DNA from: an uncultured Lachnospiraceae bacterium
Lineage (GTDB): Bacteria; Bacillota; Clostridia; Lachnospirales; Lachnospiraceae
Assembly: GCA_947588675.1 (NCBI GenBank)
Contig: CANPYY010000013.1
Span: 1-58,595 of the forward strand
DNA: 58,595 nt
Reading direction: 5' to 3'
Shown here: one piece after another, positions 49,355-58,595 of the stretch
Layout of the letters: each line of letters opens with the position of its first letter
How positions within the stretch are numbered: the stretch's first letter is position 1
The notes under the pieces: generated by a model
What the model was told of the DNA's origin: nothing
What the model saw: only the letters and a program-made list of their open reading frames with translations
Database searches by the model: none
Translations under genes and position numbers: made by a program

Positions 49355-51091
49355 ATGACAGAAATATTACGATACGTGAGCTGCAATTTGGTATTTATGG
49401 TGCTGCTGCTTGTAGCGTCTGTTTTTGTTGTGTTTTTTTTAGCTTTATATATAAATGAACGGCGGAAAGCAGGGAAATATCAACGTGAATTAAAAAAAAC
49501 CACGGGATTCGTAAGCGCGTTTGGCGACAATCACAGATGTATCCATGCTCTGTTACGGTCAGGAGAGCAAAGAATCATATATTTGAGTCCGAATTTCAAT
49601 ACCATGCTGGGCATTGAACCGGAAAGGGTGCTTGCTGATGTGGAGGTGCTTCGGGAAGCCGTGAGCAAGCAGGCAGCCAGAGAGATTATTAAGAGTTTGG
49701 AAAAGTGGGACAGAATAAGTCCGTTAGATATTGAAACCGATTATATGGGCGCCGGAGGAGAAAGCCGGCATGGCAGGCTTGTTATTGAACGTACAGACAG
49801 TGATGGTCTTTATCTGGTAACCTTTATGGATATTACAGAGGAGTATGAACTCAGGCAGAAACTTAGAAACGAGCTTGACGAGGCTCACAGGGAAAGTCAG
49901 GCAAAATCGGATTTCCTGTCCAAAATGTCTCATGAAATCCGTACGCCTATGAACGGAATATTAGGTATGCTGAATCTGGCAAAGGTACATATTTCCAGTC
50001 CGCAGACGGCGAAAGATTATCTGGATAAAGCAGAGAGCCTGTCCCAGTTTTTGCTTACGTTAATTAATGATATTTTGGATATGTCGCGAATAGAAAGCGG
50101 TAAGATGGAACTTGAATCCGTTGCATTTGATTTGTTTGAAATGGCCGATAAATTAAATTCCATGTTTAAGAGTACGATGGAAAGGAAAGGTCTGCGCTGG
50201 GAAATTCAGATGCAGGATTTTGACATACGTTATGTTGTGGGAGATGAACTGAGGCTGACTCAGGTTATTATCAATTTTATTTCTAATGCGCAGAAATTTA
50301 CACCGGCCGGAGGGACAGTGAGCGTTACTTTCAGGCAGATGGGACGTCTTGAAGGCAAACTTCATCTTATGGTTCGTGTGCGGGATACCGGAAAAGGTAT
50401 CAAGTCAGATTTCATCAGCCGTATTTTCAGACCATTTGAGCAGGAGGACGCATCCACTGCGCATCACTACGGCGGCAGCGGTCTTGGACTTGCCATTGCA
50501 GATAATATTATCCGTCTTATGAATGGGGAGATTATCGTAGACAGTGAAGAAGGAAAGGGAACGGAATTTGTAGTTTATGTAACCCTTCCCGTGGCAGATA
50601 CGGATCAGACTCTGCCGGAGAATATCGACACGAAAGTTGAAATAATTAAAGCGGAAGCTTTAAGGCAGGCAGTTGACGAGGCGACTCTTAACGGACTTCA
50701 CATTTTGCTTGCTGAGGATAATGATATTAATGCGGAGATTGCCATCGAACTGTTAGAGATGGAAGGTGCGGTGATTGAGCGTGCCTGTGACGGACAGGAA
50801 GCGGTAAATATGTTTTTGGCAAGCGCTGAGGGAGAGTACGATGCGATTCTGATGGATATACAGATGCCTAATATGAACGGCTGGGAAGCTACGAAAGTTA
50901 TTCGCATGTCCGGCAGAAAAGATGCTGATTTGCTAATATTGGCCATGTCGGCTAACGCATTTGTAGAGGATAAAAGATACTCTATTGAAGTGGGAATGAA
51001 TGGACATATTTCAAAACCGGTAGATTTTGATGAAGTACGCAGGATTATCGGTGAGCAGTTATATCTCAGAAGAAATGGAAAAGATGCTTAG
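49355..51091 (+). CDS. Hybrid sensor histidine kinase / response regulator
   Basis: This 578-aa signalling protein has one N-terminal membrane helix (about 9-32), a PAS-like domain (about 55-165), a HisKA dimer with His193 (SKMSHEIRTPMNG), and an HATPase domain (INFISNAQKFTPAGG, DTGKGI, GSGLGLAIADNI). A C-terminal receiver follows, with acidic residues LAEDNDIN, phosphoacceptor Asp501 (LMDIQMPNMNG) and Lys in GHISKPVD. There is no output domain, so a phosphotransfer protein or separate regulator must act downstream. GGGAG precedes ATG49355. The LRR gene begins only 32 bp later, suggesting one transcript. Confidence 0.93.
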   Translation: MTEILRYVSCNLVFMVLLLVASVFVVFFLALYINERRKAGKYQRELKKTTGFVSAFGDNHRCIHALLRSGEQRIIYLSPNFNTMLGIEPERVLADVEVLREAVSKQAAREIIKSLEKWDRISPLDIETDYMGAGGESRHGRLVIERTDSDGLYLVTFMDITEEYELRQKLRNELDEAHRESQAKSDFLSKMSHEIRTPMNGILGMLNLAKVHISSPQTAKDYLDKAESLSQFLLTLINDILDMSRIESGKMELESVAFDLFEMADKLNSMFKSTMERKGLRWEIQMQDFDIRYVVGDELRLTQVIINFISNAQKFTPAGGTVSVTFRQMGRLEGKLHLMVRVRDTGKGIKSDFISRIFRPFEQEDASTAHHYGGSGLGLAIADNIIRLMNGEIIVDSEEGKGTEFVVYVTLPVADTDQTLPENIDTKVEIIKAEALRQAVDEATLNGLHILLAEDNDINAEIAIELLEMEGAVIERACDGQEAVNMFLASAEGEYDAILMDIQMPNMNGWEATKVIRMSGRKDADLLILAMSANAFVEDKRYSIEVGMNGHISKPVDFDEVRRIIGEQLYLRRNGKDA

Positions 51092-51123
51092 GGTAAGTGT
51101 ATACATAAAACAGGTGAGAAGCT

Positions 51124-54100
51124 ATGATAAAATTTTGGCATTGGCTGCGCAGGCAGAGAAAAGAAACGATTGCGACAGTAGTCACGCTCCTTATAGTATT
51201 TAGTGTAGGAGTTGTGATTTTGCTTAATGCATCCAGATTGCAGGGTATGTTTGACCCGGAGAAGTTTGACAGATTTGGTAATAGTAACCGGGGGGAAAGC
51301 TATGATTCCGTGGCAGGAAACGGACTTGAATCTGATTTGGCGGACCGCGACGGAAACGGAAACAGCAGAGATGACAATAGAGGACAGAAGGCGGTAAAAA
51401 CAGAAGGAATAAAGCCGCAGAAGCTTGTAAAGAGCGAGAATAATGAAGGCATAGGCAGGACAACCGAAACGAATACAATTTCTGAAACAGCCGATAATGT
51501 AAGGAAAAATCCGGATGCTTATGAGGTTACAGATAATATAGACAGCGACGGAAGTACAGAACCGGAAGCTGTAGTAAATAATAACGGAACCGGAGGAAAT
51601 TCAGGAGAAAGTTATGAAGACCGGGGCGAAACGGGTATAGGCGGAAATGATTCCCAGTCAGGCCGCATACCGGATTCTGATACTAAAACTGAGCCCGGTA
51701 ATGAACCGGGGCCCGGTTATAAACCCGGCTCAAGCGAAGAACCTCAATCAAGTCATGCACCTAAGTCAAGTGAGAAACCCAAAACAAGTACGGCTCCTAA
51801 GCCGAGCGCAAAACCTGACCCCAGTGAAGAACCAAAACCCAGTCCGTCGCTTTCGGAAGATGAACAGACCCAGCTTAAACCGCGCGACCCGATTTATACG
51901 GAAGATGGGGAACTTTTATTTCTGTCGGCGGAAGTGCCCGAAGATTGGATGTTCTGTGTCGGCGACATTTATAATTCGCAGGGAGTAACCGTAAGTGCGG
52001 TGTTTCAAAAGAATGGAGAACAGGTAGTAAAAATAATTCCTTACGGAGGAGCGAATGGGTATAATGTCATGTTTTCCACAAGCGTACCGGGAAAGCATAT
52101 GGCTATATTTATATATCATGGAATGACTGTTACTGCAGAATATCAGGTCTTGTCCAGCCATGCATCAATCCGTTATTATGCGGAAGCAGAAGGAAAGATT
52201 TATGCTTCTGCAGATTTTCCGGGTATTGTGAATAATCTTGTTGCCATAGAAGATGAAAACCAGCGGACGGAACTGGAGGAAATGGGAAAAGTAGTTTATC
52301 CGTCTGCAGGTTCTGTTATTAATCTGACGAAGTATCATAGTTTAATGATTGCATATCTTGGAGATGAAAGGATTCGACAGGAGTTTGAGGAGTCTTCCGA
52401 TATTAATTTTAAGAGTGTGGTATTTTTGAAAACGGATAGCGAAGGGTATCTGACGAATATGCTCTGCGGCTTCAGATACTGCTTATCTTCTGTCTTGCAG
52501 CAGGATGGCGGACCGTACGTCTATTATCCGGCGTCAGCGGATTGGGGACAGATTTCGCGTACCCTTGTAAATGTTGTAAATGACGTGCCGGAAGGATATA
52601 AAATACGCAGAAAGGTATCCGGAAATACAGAAAATCTGCCGGGATATACCGGAGAACAGGTTTTGGAAAAATATACAGGGGCGGATTCTGTAATAAAGGC
52701 GCCTATGGGCGTAACCAAAATCGATTTTAAAGAAGTTACAAATGGAGAACAGGTCACGGAACTTTGTATTCCTGAAAGCGTCTGCGAAATCAATACAAAA
52801 AGCGTGGCGGAATGTATGCCGAATTTAAATACATATTCTTATGAAAAAGAAAGTGCAGGACATAATGGACTGAAAGTTGTAAACGGCGCACTTTACAGCG
52901 CTGACGGTAAGACGCTGCTTTCCGTACCGCCGGGAATGACTGTTATGCCGGAATGGTCGCCTGAAGTGACGTCAATAGCATCCGGGGCTTTTCTTGGAAG
53001 CCGGATTAAAGAACTTACGGTTCCGGAAACAGTGATTGATTTTGAGCCGGACTGTTTTGCGCAATTTTCCGCGGAGAAAATCCATATAACCGGTATGGTA
53101 GCGCCAAAGACGGGTAAAGTAGCCGATACGGGATACGAGGGAGTTATATTGCTGCCGGATTCACAGTATGATGCGCTTTTGAAAGATTGGATGTTTGCTT
53201 TTGCGGACGAAAATATTACGTTTGGTACGGAAAATGGCGGATATGGGATATATAGATATGATGGAGAAAAAAATGTTATTGTATATAAGGATGATGCCGG
53301 GAAACTGGCAGGAATACCATCAGATACTAACGGATTTTTTAAAGTGCCGGAAGGGATTACGGCTATTGGAGCCGGAGCGTTTGCATCGTGCAGAAACTTA
53401 CATGATGTAGAACTGCCGGAGAGTGTTAAAAGTCTGTCAGCTTCAAGCCTGCTTCTGCCGTCGGCAATGGAGAGCATAACTATTCAGGACAGTACGGTTG
53501 CGGATATTGCTCCCCGGTTATTTGGAAATCCGGACGACGGAGGGACTGTGCCGGACATTGCTGTATATGTGCCGGAAAAACTGTATGAAAGTTATCTGGA
53601 AAAATGGGGAAAAATACTTGACCCCGTATATGGAACGAAAACTGCAGAAAAACTGCTTAAAAGCGGAAATGGCGGATTCTTCTATGAGAATGGAGCAAGA
53701 TATCAGACTATTTTGGGAACCACAGATACATATCGCCTTGTGAAATTATATGATTCGGACCGTGTTTCATTTAAGGTAAAAGAGAAAACTGCGGAAATTG
53801 CAGAGTACGCTTTTGAAGGTTCGGAATCGTTGGAGATTGTATATTTGCCGGATTCGGTGACAGAGATAGGAAAAAATGTATTTACGGGCTGCACATCACT
53901 TCATACTGTAACCGCTGAATCAAAAAGTACGGGACTTGGAGTGAGGAATCTGGCTGCAGAGTCAGGCGCGGTGAATGTACGGACTTATGAAGCAGGGGAG
54001 AGTTATAAGAAGTTTGCATATGGGGAAAACGGTGAAATATACGGTCAGGATTATAACGGAACCTATACGCTTTTGGATGTCCCTACCGATTATGCGGGAG

Positions 54101-56319
54101 TTTATACGCTGCGGGAAAATACGGTGTCCTTAAATAGCGAGGCATTTTTAAACTGCAGTCAGCTTACGGGACTTGACGGCAGGGATACAGCGTTGACATA
54201 TATAGGAGATTCATGTTTTGAGAATTGTTTGGGATTAAAGGCTATAGATTTATCGGGCTTTACCGAATTGAAGGAGATAGGGGATTATCTGTTTAGTTCC
54301 TGCAGCAATCTGGAAAAACTGATTCTGCCGGATGCCGTTACGGATACAGGTGTTGGAATGTGTTACGGCTGTACGAGACTTGCGAGATTTCACGCTGAAA
54401 AACTTCAGGTGATTGGAAATGAAGCTTTTGCATACTGCAGCCGTGTAGGAAATATGGATATTGACGGCGTTAAAAAACTGGGGGCGCGGGCTTTTACGGG
54501 CTGTTCCTCCACTACCGGAATGGTGCTTCCAAAGACTCTTAAAGAGATGGGAGAGGAATGTTTCTGTGACTGTACGTCACTGCAGAAAGTACAGATGAAC
54601 GGGGAATTAACGGTCATTAGCCGATATGTATTTGCAGGGTGCCGGAAGCTTACGGAAGTGACCATGTCTGACAGGCAGAAAGAAGTTTTGCGTGTAATAG
54701 GAGTACAGGCATTTGCAAATTGTGATTCTCTTGAGAGTGCGGATTTCAGCGAATGTACTGCCCTGAAGCAGATAGGTACGGAAACGTTTTCCGGCTGCGA
54801 TTATCTGACCAGAGTGACGTTTCCTGAAACACTGGAATCTTTGCCTGACCGATGTTTTGCGGATTGCGGATATCTTTCAATACTGGAACTGTTGTCGGGT
54901 GAAGCGCCAAAGCTGGGAGAAAAGATATTTGGCGACATAATTTCTCCTTATCTGCATCTGTGGGTACAGGAAACGAAGATTGGAGAATACCGCCGGGCAT
55001 ATGAAGATGTGCTGGATATTGGGTATGGCGATGGAACGACAGAGAAAATACTGGGTGTAATAGATCCGCAGAAAGAGATTATTCGTGGGGTTACTTATCA
55101 GATGACGGAAGAAGGACGTGTACTTCTTGAGGCTGATTCTGCAGTTAAAGGAGAGCTTGTCGTATTTCAGGATACGGTACGCATTGCTGATGATGCGTTT
55201 CGTGATTGCATACAGCTTACGGAGATTGAACTTCCGGATGGCAGCAGTATCAGTCTGGGAGACCGTTGCTTTGAAGGCTGCAGTGCGCTGGAAAAGGTGC
55301 GTTTATACGGAAATATTCCGGAATGGGGCAAAGATACGTTCCGGGGTTGTACATCTGTTTCCAGAGTTGAATTAGGAAATAATGTGTCTGACCGTATAAC
55401 CCGGATAGGCGACAGGGCGTTTAAGGACTGCACCGGACTTAAAGGAACTACCGCAGTTTCTGCAGTTTCTTTCGCGGCGCAGATTACAGACATGGGAACC
55501 GAATGTTTTTCAGGATGTTCCGAAATGTCTGTAGTGACTGTAAGCCAGACGTTTGTGGAGTGCCTGGAGAATATAGGGGAAAGGGCTTTTGCGGGCTGTC
55601 TGAGTCTTAGCGTTTTCTTAAATTCAGATTATAAAGGACTTAAAACCATAGGAGCATATGCGTTTACTGAATGTGACTCGTTGAAAATGCCGACTGTTCC
55701 GGAAGGAGTAGTTTCTATTGGCGAAGGATGTTTTGCGGAATGTGATAATCTGCAGTACGTGAGCTTTTACTGTGGCTTGGAAGAATATCCCAGATATTGT
55801 TTTAAAAATTGTCCGAAGCTGATAAGAACAGGCGGTACTCAGACTGCGTATGAATCGCTTAAAAGAATTGGCGAGGGAGCGTATGAGGGCTGCAGCCTGC
55901 TGCAGATGCCTTTAAATCCTGTAAAGACCACATGGCATCTGGGACAATATAAAAATCTGGAAGAAATAGGCCGGAATGCTTTCAGGAACTGTGACACAAT
56001 AATGCTGGCAAGAGTGCCTGAAACAGTGAAGAAAATTGGCGAGGGGGCATTTGCCGGTTGTATAAATATGCAAATCATGGAGTTTTTATCACCTGTTCCG
56101 CCGGAGATTGGAACAGGCGCGTTCGATGAAACGGACAGCCTGACAACTATTCAGGCGCCGGATGGAGATGAAGTATATACCGCTTATATGGAGAAACTGG
56201 CTTTAGTGCTGGGAGAGGAGCGGGTGAAAGAAATATTAGTTTCGGCAGGAGCTTTCACAACTGCGGAAATGTACATGGAAAAAGAACAGGAAACTGAGCA
56301 GGCGGAGGTAGATAAATGA
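51124..56319 (+). CDS. Giant membrane-anchored BspA-type leucine-rich repeat surface protein
   Basis: This 1731-aa protein has a short basic N-terminus and one membrane helix (about 15-36) with the rest outside. Residues 40-190 are charged and Gly/Asn-rich; about 190-245 is a Pro/Ser/Glu/Lys linker (EEPQSSHAPKSSEKPKTS). From about 430 onward many LRR_5 (BspA) units recur, such as AFEGSESLEIVYLPDSVTEIG (split by similar non-consensus spacers) and CFADCGYLSILELL, with conserved Cys at the C/AFxxC position. The C-terminus is Glu-rich with no sorting signal. BspA proteins bind host matrix or mediate cell contacts. Its stop overlaps the MoxR start (ATGA). GTGAGAAGC precedes ATG51124. Confidence 0.9.
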   Translation: MIKFWHWLRRQRKETIATVVTLLIVFSVGVVILLNASRLQGMFDPEKFDRFGNSNRGESYDSVAGNGLESDLADRDGNGNSRDDNRGQKAVKTEGIKPQKLVKSENNEGIGRTTETNTISETADNVRKNPDAYEVTDNIDSDGSTEPEAVVNNNGTGGNSGESYEDRGETGIGGNDSQSGRIPDSDTKTEPGNEPGPGYKPGSSEEPQSSHAPKSSEKPKTSTAPKPSAKPDPSEEPKPSPSLSEDEQTQLKPRDPIYTEDGELLFLSAEVPEDWMFCVGDIYNSQGVTVSAVFQKNGEQVVKIIPYGGANGYNVMFSTSVPGKHMAIFIYHGMTVTAEYQVLSSHASIRYYAEAEGKIYASADFPGIVNNLVAIEDENQRTELEEMGKVVYPSAGSVINLTKYHSLMIAYLGDERIRQEFEESSDINFKSVVFLKTDSEGYLTNMLCGFRYCLSSVLQQDGGPYVYYPASADWGQISRTLVNVVNDVPEGYKIRRKVSGNTENLPGYTGEQVLEKYTGADSVIKAPMGVTKIDFKEVTNGEQVTELCIPESVCEINTKSVAECMPNLNTYSYEKESAGHNGLKVVNGALYSADGKTLLSVPPGMTVMPEWSPEVTSIASGAFLGSRIKELTVPETVIDFEPDCFAQFSAEKIHITGMVAPKTGKVADTGYEGVILLPDSQYDALLKDWMFAFADENITFGTENGGYGIYRYDGEKNVIVYKDDAGKLAGIPSDTNGFFKVPEGITAIGAGAFASCRNLHDVELPESVKSLSASSLLLPSAMESITIQDSTVADIAPRLFGNPDDGGTVPDIAVYVPEKLYESYLEKWGKILDPVYGTKTAEKLLKSGNGGFFYENGARYQTILGTTDTYRLVKLYDSDRVSFKVKEKTAEIAEYAFEGSESLEIVYLPDSVTEIGKNVFTGCTSLHTVTAESKSTGLGVRNLAAESGAVNVRTYEAGESYKKFAYGENGEIYGQDYNGTYTLLDVPTDYAGVYTLRENTVSLNSEAFLNCSQLTGLDGRDTALTYIGDSCFENCLGLKAIDLSGFTELKEIGDYLFSSCSNLEKLILPDAVTDTGVGMCYGCTRLARFHAEKLQVIGNEAFAYCSRVGNMDIDGVKKLGARAFTGCSSTTGMVLPKTLKEMGEECFCDCTSLQKVQMNGELTVISRYVFAGCRKLTEVTMSDRQKEVLRVIGVQAFANCDSLESADFSECTALKQIGTETFSGCDYLTRVTFPETLESLPDRCFADCGYLSILELLSGEAPKLGEKIFGDIISPYLHLWVQETKIGEYRRAYEDVLDIGYGDGTTEKILGVIDPQKEIIRGVTYQMTEEGRVLLEADSAVKGELVVFQDTVRIADDAFRDCIQLTEIELPDGSSISLGDRCFEGCSALEKVRLYGNIPEWGKDTFRGCTSVSRVELGNNVSDRITRIGDRAFKDCTGLKGTTAVSAVSFAAQITDMGTECFSGCSEMSVVTVSQTFVECLENIGERAFAGCLSLSVFLNSDYKGLKTIGAYAFTECDSLKMPTVPEGVVSIGEGCFAECDNLQYVSFYCGLEEYPRYCFKNCPKLIRTGGTQTAYESLKRIGEGAYEGCSLLQMPLNPVKTTWHLGQYKNLEEIGRNAFRNCDTIMLARVPETVKKIGEGAFAGCINMQIMEFLSPVPPEIGTGAFDETDSLTTIQAPDGDEVYTAYMEKLALVLGEERVKEILVSAGAFTTAEMYMEKEQETEQAEVDK

Positions 56320-57257
56320 TTATTGAACAGTCAGAACAGATTATGAAAGAAGTAGGAAAGGTCTTTATTGGCAAGGATGAGATTATAGAGAAGGTCTTAA
56401 TGACTATCTATGCCGGAGGCCATGTGCTTTTGGAAGATGCGCCGGGCGTGGGAAAGACTACACTGGCGCTTGGATTTTCAAGAGCTTTGGGTCTAAGCTA
56501 CAGGAGAGTACAATTTACTCCCGATACTATGCCGTCTGATATTACAGGGTTTAGTATATACAATAAGAATACGGGAGAGTTTGAATATAAGCCGGGTGCG
56601 GCAGATTGTCATCTGCTTCTGGGAGATGAGATTAACAGGACTTCACCCAAGACGCAGGCAGCTCTTTTGGAAGTTATGGAGGAAGGCAGTGTTACGGTGG
56701 ATGGTGTGACGCATGTTTTGAAAAAGCCCTTTATTTGCATTGCCACGCAGAACCGCTATGATTCGGCGGGAACCCAGGCGCTCCCGGATTCGCAGTTGGA
56801 TAGGTTTATGGTGTGCCTGAGTATCGGTTATCCCAGTATTGAAAGCCAGGTAACTATTATGAAGACACGGCGTGGAATAAGCGATATCGAAAATGTACAG
56901 GCAAGGATGAGCAGGGATGATGTTAAAGAGATTCAGGATTATCTGTATTCAGTGAAAGTTATGGATTCAATATTATATTATATTGCGGAATTGTGCGAGG
57001 CTACCAGAAAAGACCGCATGGTAGAGCTGGGAGTAAGTCCGCGAGGCGTGCAGGCTCTTTCGCAGATGGCGCGGGCGCGGGCTGTGTTAAAAGAGAGGGA
57101 TTATGTGATACCTGAAGATGTGCAGGCAGTTTTTCTGGATGTATGCGCGCATCGTCTGGCCATGAAGTCGCAGGCGAAGATTGAAGGCGTTACATCGAAG
57201 GATGTGCTTTTGGATATCTTAAAAAAGATAAAGGCTCCATCTCTTAAAAGAAAGTAG
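56316..57257 (+). CDS. MoxR family AAA+ ATPase
   Basis: This 313-aa chaperone-like ATPase has Walker A LLEDAPGVGKTTLAL, Walker B LLLGDEINRTSPKTQ, sensor 1 IATQNRYDSAGTQALPDSQLD and an Arg-finger region (QLDRFMV). The C-terminal lid contains GVSPRGVQALSQMARA. MoxR proteins usually act with DUF58 (VWA-like) and transglutaminase membrane partners, the very genes that follow. It overlaps the LRR gene by 4 bp, so the LRR protein is translationally coupled to it; this suggests the LRR protein as client, which is inference. Confidence 0.95.
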   Translation: MIIEQSEQIMKEVGKVFIGKDEIIEKVLMTIYAGGHVLLEDAPGVGKTTLALGFSRALGLSYRRVQFTPDTMPSDITGFSIYNKNTGEFEYKPGAADCHLLLGDEINRTSPKTQAALLEVMEEGSVTVDGVTHVLKKPFICIATQNRYDSAGTQALPDSQLDRFMVCLSIGYPSIESQVTIMKTRRGISDIENVQARMSRDDVKEIQDYLYSVKVMDSILYYIAELCEATRKDRMVELGVSPRGVQALSQMARARAVLKERDYVIPEDVQAVFLDVCAHRLAMKSQAKIEGVTSKDVLLDILKKIKAPSLKRK

Positions 57258-57270
57258 GTTGAAGCGGACA

Positions 57271-58446
57271 ATGAGGAAACAACGGATACTTTATTTGTTT
57301 GTATTGGCGGCTGTCGCCCTGTCCTATATTCTGGCGGACAGGAGAGAACCGTTAGTATTGTTGTGCCTTTTAATATTGTTTCCCTTTGCCTGCGCCCTGC
57401 TTCAGATTCTGGCAATGTCCGGACTTAAATTATCTTTTTTCGTAGAGGGAAACTGTATAGCAGGACAGAATGAAAAGGTAAAGTTATCGGTTTCGCGCAG
57501 AAACCGTCTGCCCTTTGGGAGGCTTTGGGTACAGTTTATTTTTAGCAACAGGTTGTTTGGAGATACGTTTAAAAAAGAATTATCTCTTGTTGTAGAAGAA
57601 AAAAAAGGAAAAGAGTATACTTTTACATATAATTTCGGCGACTGCGGAGAAATTCAGGTTTTTGTGCGGGAAGCAAAATGTTACGATTTGCTGGGGCTTT
57701 TCTGTTGGAAACGGCCGGTTGAATGGAAAGAAACGTTTGTTGTTTATCCGTCGGAATTAAAGATTGGAACAGAGGTGTCAAAAAGACCTGCCACCAAGAG
57801 TTTTGGCGAGCTTTACGACCCGGGTCGTAAGGGTCAGGACGTGAGCGAAGTGTCAGGTCTGAGGGATTATGTGAACGGCGACCCGCTGAACAGTATTCAC
57901 TGGAAATTATCGGGTAAGCTTTCGCGCCTGATTGTGCGGGAGTTTGGATATCCCTCTAATTATAATACTTTGGTTTTGTTTGAAACAATGAAAAACAGTG
58001 AGGGTACAAAGATAGCCCACTCCTGTATTAATGCGGTAATCGGGCTTACGGTTTCGCTGAGTTACAGTCTGCTGCAAAAGGGATTGGAACATGATGTCGG
58101 ACAGTTCCGTTATGGGGAGATAAATACTATTCCCGTAAATTCCGTTGCGGCCCATGAAAATATGGTATTTAATATACTGCACATTCCGTTGCCCGACGAA
58201 GGAAACAGCCGGGGTACGGTGCATGAGTTTGCGCGGAGAAATACCCGTAATGAATATACTAAGGTGGTGTATATTACGCCTGTCTATAATGAACAGGCTG
58301 TCCGGGAACTTTCAGAAAATGTAGACCTTACGGTGATTCATGTGGTAGAGAAAAGGAATCCTTCTTACGCGACTTCCCTAGGATATCTGCTGATTCCTGT
58401 CAGTGCGGAGGATTACCGGGATACGGTACACAATATAGTTATCTGA
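57271..58446 (+). CDS. DUF58 membrane protein, MoxR partner
   Basis: This 391-aa protein has two close N-terminal membrane helices (about 5-55), a beta-rich domain, and the DUF58 signature (FGELYDPGRKGQDVSEVSG, YVNGDPLNSIHWKLSG) leading to a VWA-like C-terminal domain. It is commonly encoded directly after moxR. An in-frame TTG at 57259 is an alternative start 2 bp after the MoxR stop; neither has a strong ribosome site, and ATG57271 gives the more natural N-terminus. Confidence 0.88.
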   Translation: MRKQRILYLFVLAAVALSYILADRREPLVLLCLLILFPFACALLQILAMSGLKLSFFVEGNCIAGQNEKVKLSVSRRNRLPFGRLWVQFIFSNRLFGDTFKKELSLVVEEKKGKEYTFTYNFGDCGEIQVFVREAKCYDLLGLFCWKRPVEWKETFVVYPSELKIGTEVSKRPATKSFGELYDPGRKGQDVSEVSGLRDYVNGDPLNSIHWKLSGKLSRLIVREFGYPSNYNTLVLFETMKNSEGTKIAHSCINAVIGLTVSLSYSLLQKGLEHDVGQFRYGEINTIPVNSVAAHENMVFNILHIPLPDEGNSRGTVHEFARRNTRNEYTKVVYITPVYNEQAVRELSENVDLTVIHVVEKRNPSYATSLGYLLIPVSAEDYRDTVHNIVI

Positions 58447-58464
58447 GAAAGGCGTAGAATTTAA

Positions 58465-58595
58465 ATGAAAGAATCTTATGATGAAACTTATTTATCGGCA
58501 TTCGGTGCGGAACATGCCAAAGGCAGGCTTAAATGGCTGCCGGGAGCAGTTCTGGCATTTCTTATGCTGTGTGGGATTCTTTTTGCCTTTCGGGA
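58465..58595 (+). CDS. Membrane protein, 5' end only (probable transglutaminase-like partner)
   Basis: ATG58465 opens a frame to the window edge: MKESYDETYLSAFGAEHAKG, then a hydrophobic helix (about 27-42). AGAAAGGCG lies about 12 bases upstream. Only 43 codons are visible. In MoxR-DUF58 operons the third gene is usually a multi-pass transglutaminase-like protein; the call rests on that position only. Confidence 0.55.
   Translation, partial: MKESYDETYLSAFGAEHAKGRLKWLPGAVLAFLMLCGILFAFR

Overview
The window reads as a chromosomal segment of a low-to-moderate GC anaerobic Firmicute, most likely a Lachnospiraceae-type Clostridium. Supporting signs are class C sortase pili with LPFTG-like anchors, an era-yqzL-recO cluster, a one-subunit bacterial-type glycyl-tRNA synthetase, a CmpB-type membrane protein, a BspA-type leucine-rich surface protein and AT-rich codon use with many ATA/AGA codons. 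No species call is possible from sequence alone.

Left end (1-2.1 kb): a tRNA-Asn gene (5' end outside the window) is followed by about 1.95 kb of decayed mobile DNA: an Rpn/PD-(D/E)XK nuclease gene and an internally deleted serine recombinase. A 64-bp perfect copy of the tRNA 3' part closes the segment, so the pair looks like attL/attR of an old tRNA-targeting integration. A small CmpB-like membrane protein follows.

3.1-15.8 kb: a six-gene pilus locus with a near-consensus promoter. Order: giant 2369-aa tip/adhesin, class C sortase, backbone pilin, second class C sortase, LPQTG basal/minor pilin, third sortase. A second promoter-like site precedes the backbone pilin.

15.8-36.8 kb: core genome. 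It holds a tRNA-Thr/tRNA-Met(or Ile2)/tRNA-Asp cluster, a MocR-type regulator that seems to lack its PLP lysine, a cold shock protein, an M16C protease, era-yqzL-recO, glyQS, a pyridoxal kinase, a subtilisin-like surface protease, an RNase H, a ppx-ppk polyphosphate operon, queA, a lipid kinase and pyruvate phosphate dikinase.

36.8-49.3 kb: an accessory island with different codon use and many broken genes: antitoxin fragments, relB with a truncated relE, a flavodoxin interrupted by a stop codon, an esterase stub and a truncated TOPRIM gene. Intact members form a LysR-linked redox group (flavodoxin, ArsP-type permease, DUF362 surface protein, two aldo/keto reductases, an iron alcohol dehydrogenase, a DUF4405 membrane protein). 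A 43-bp sequence recurs before the flavodoxin and before the first aldo/keto reductase. An AAA15 ATPase/TOPRIM pair at the right end resembles a defence module that has lost the end of its nuclease-like gene.

49.3-58.6 kb: an apparent operon of hybrid sensor kinase, giant 1731-aa membrane-anchored LRR protein, MoxR ATPase, DUF58 protein and the start of a further membrane protein. It has tight or overlapping junctions and a promoter-like site in front. This and the pilus locus are the two most interesting systems here.
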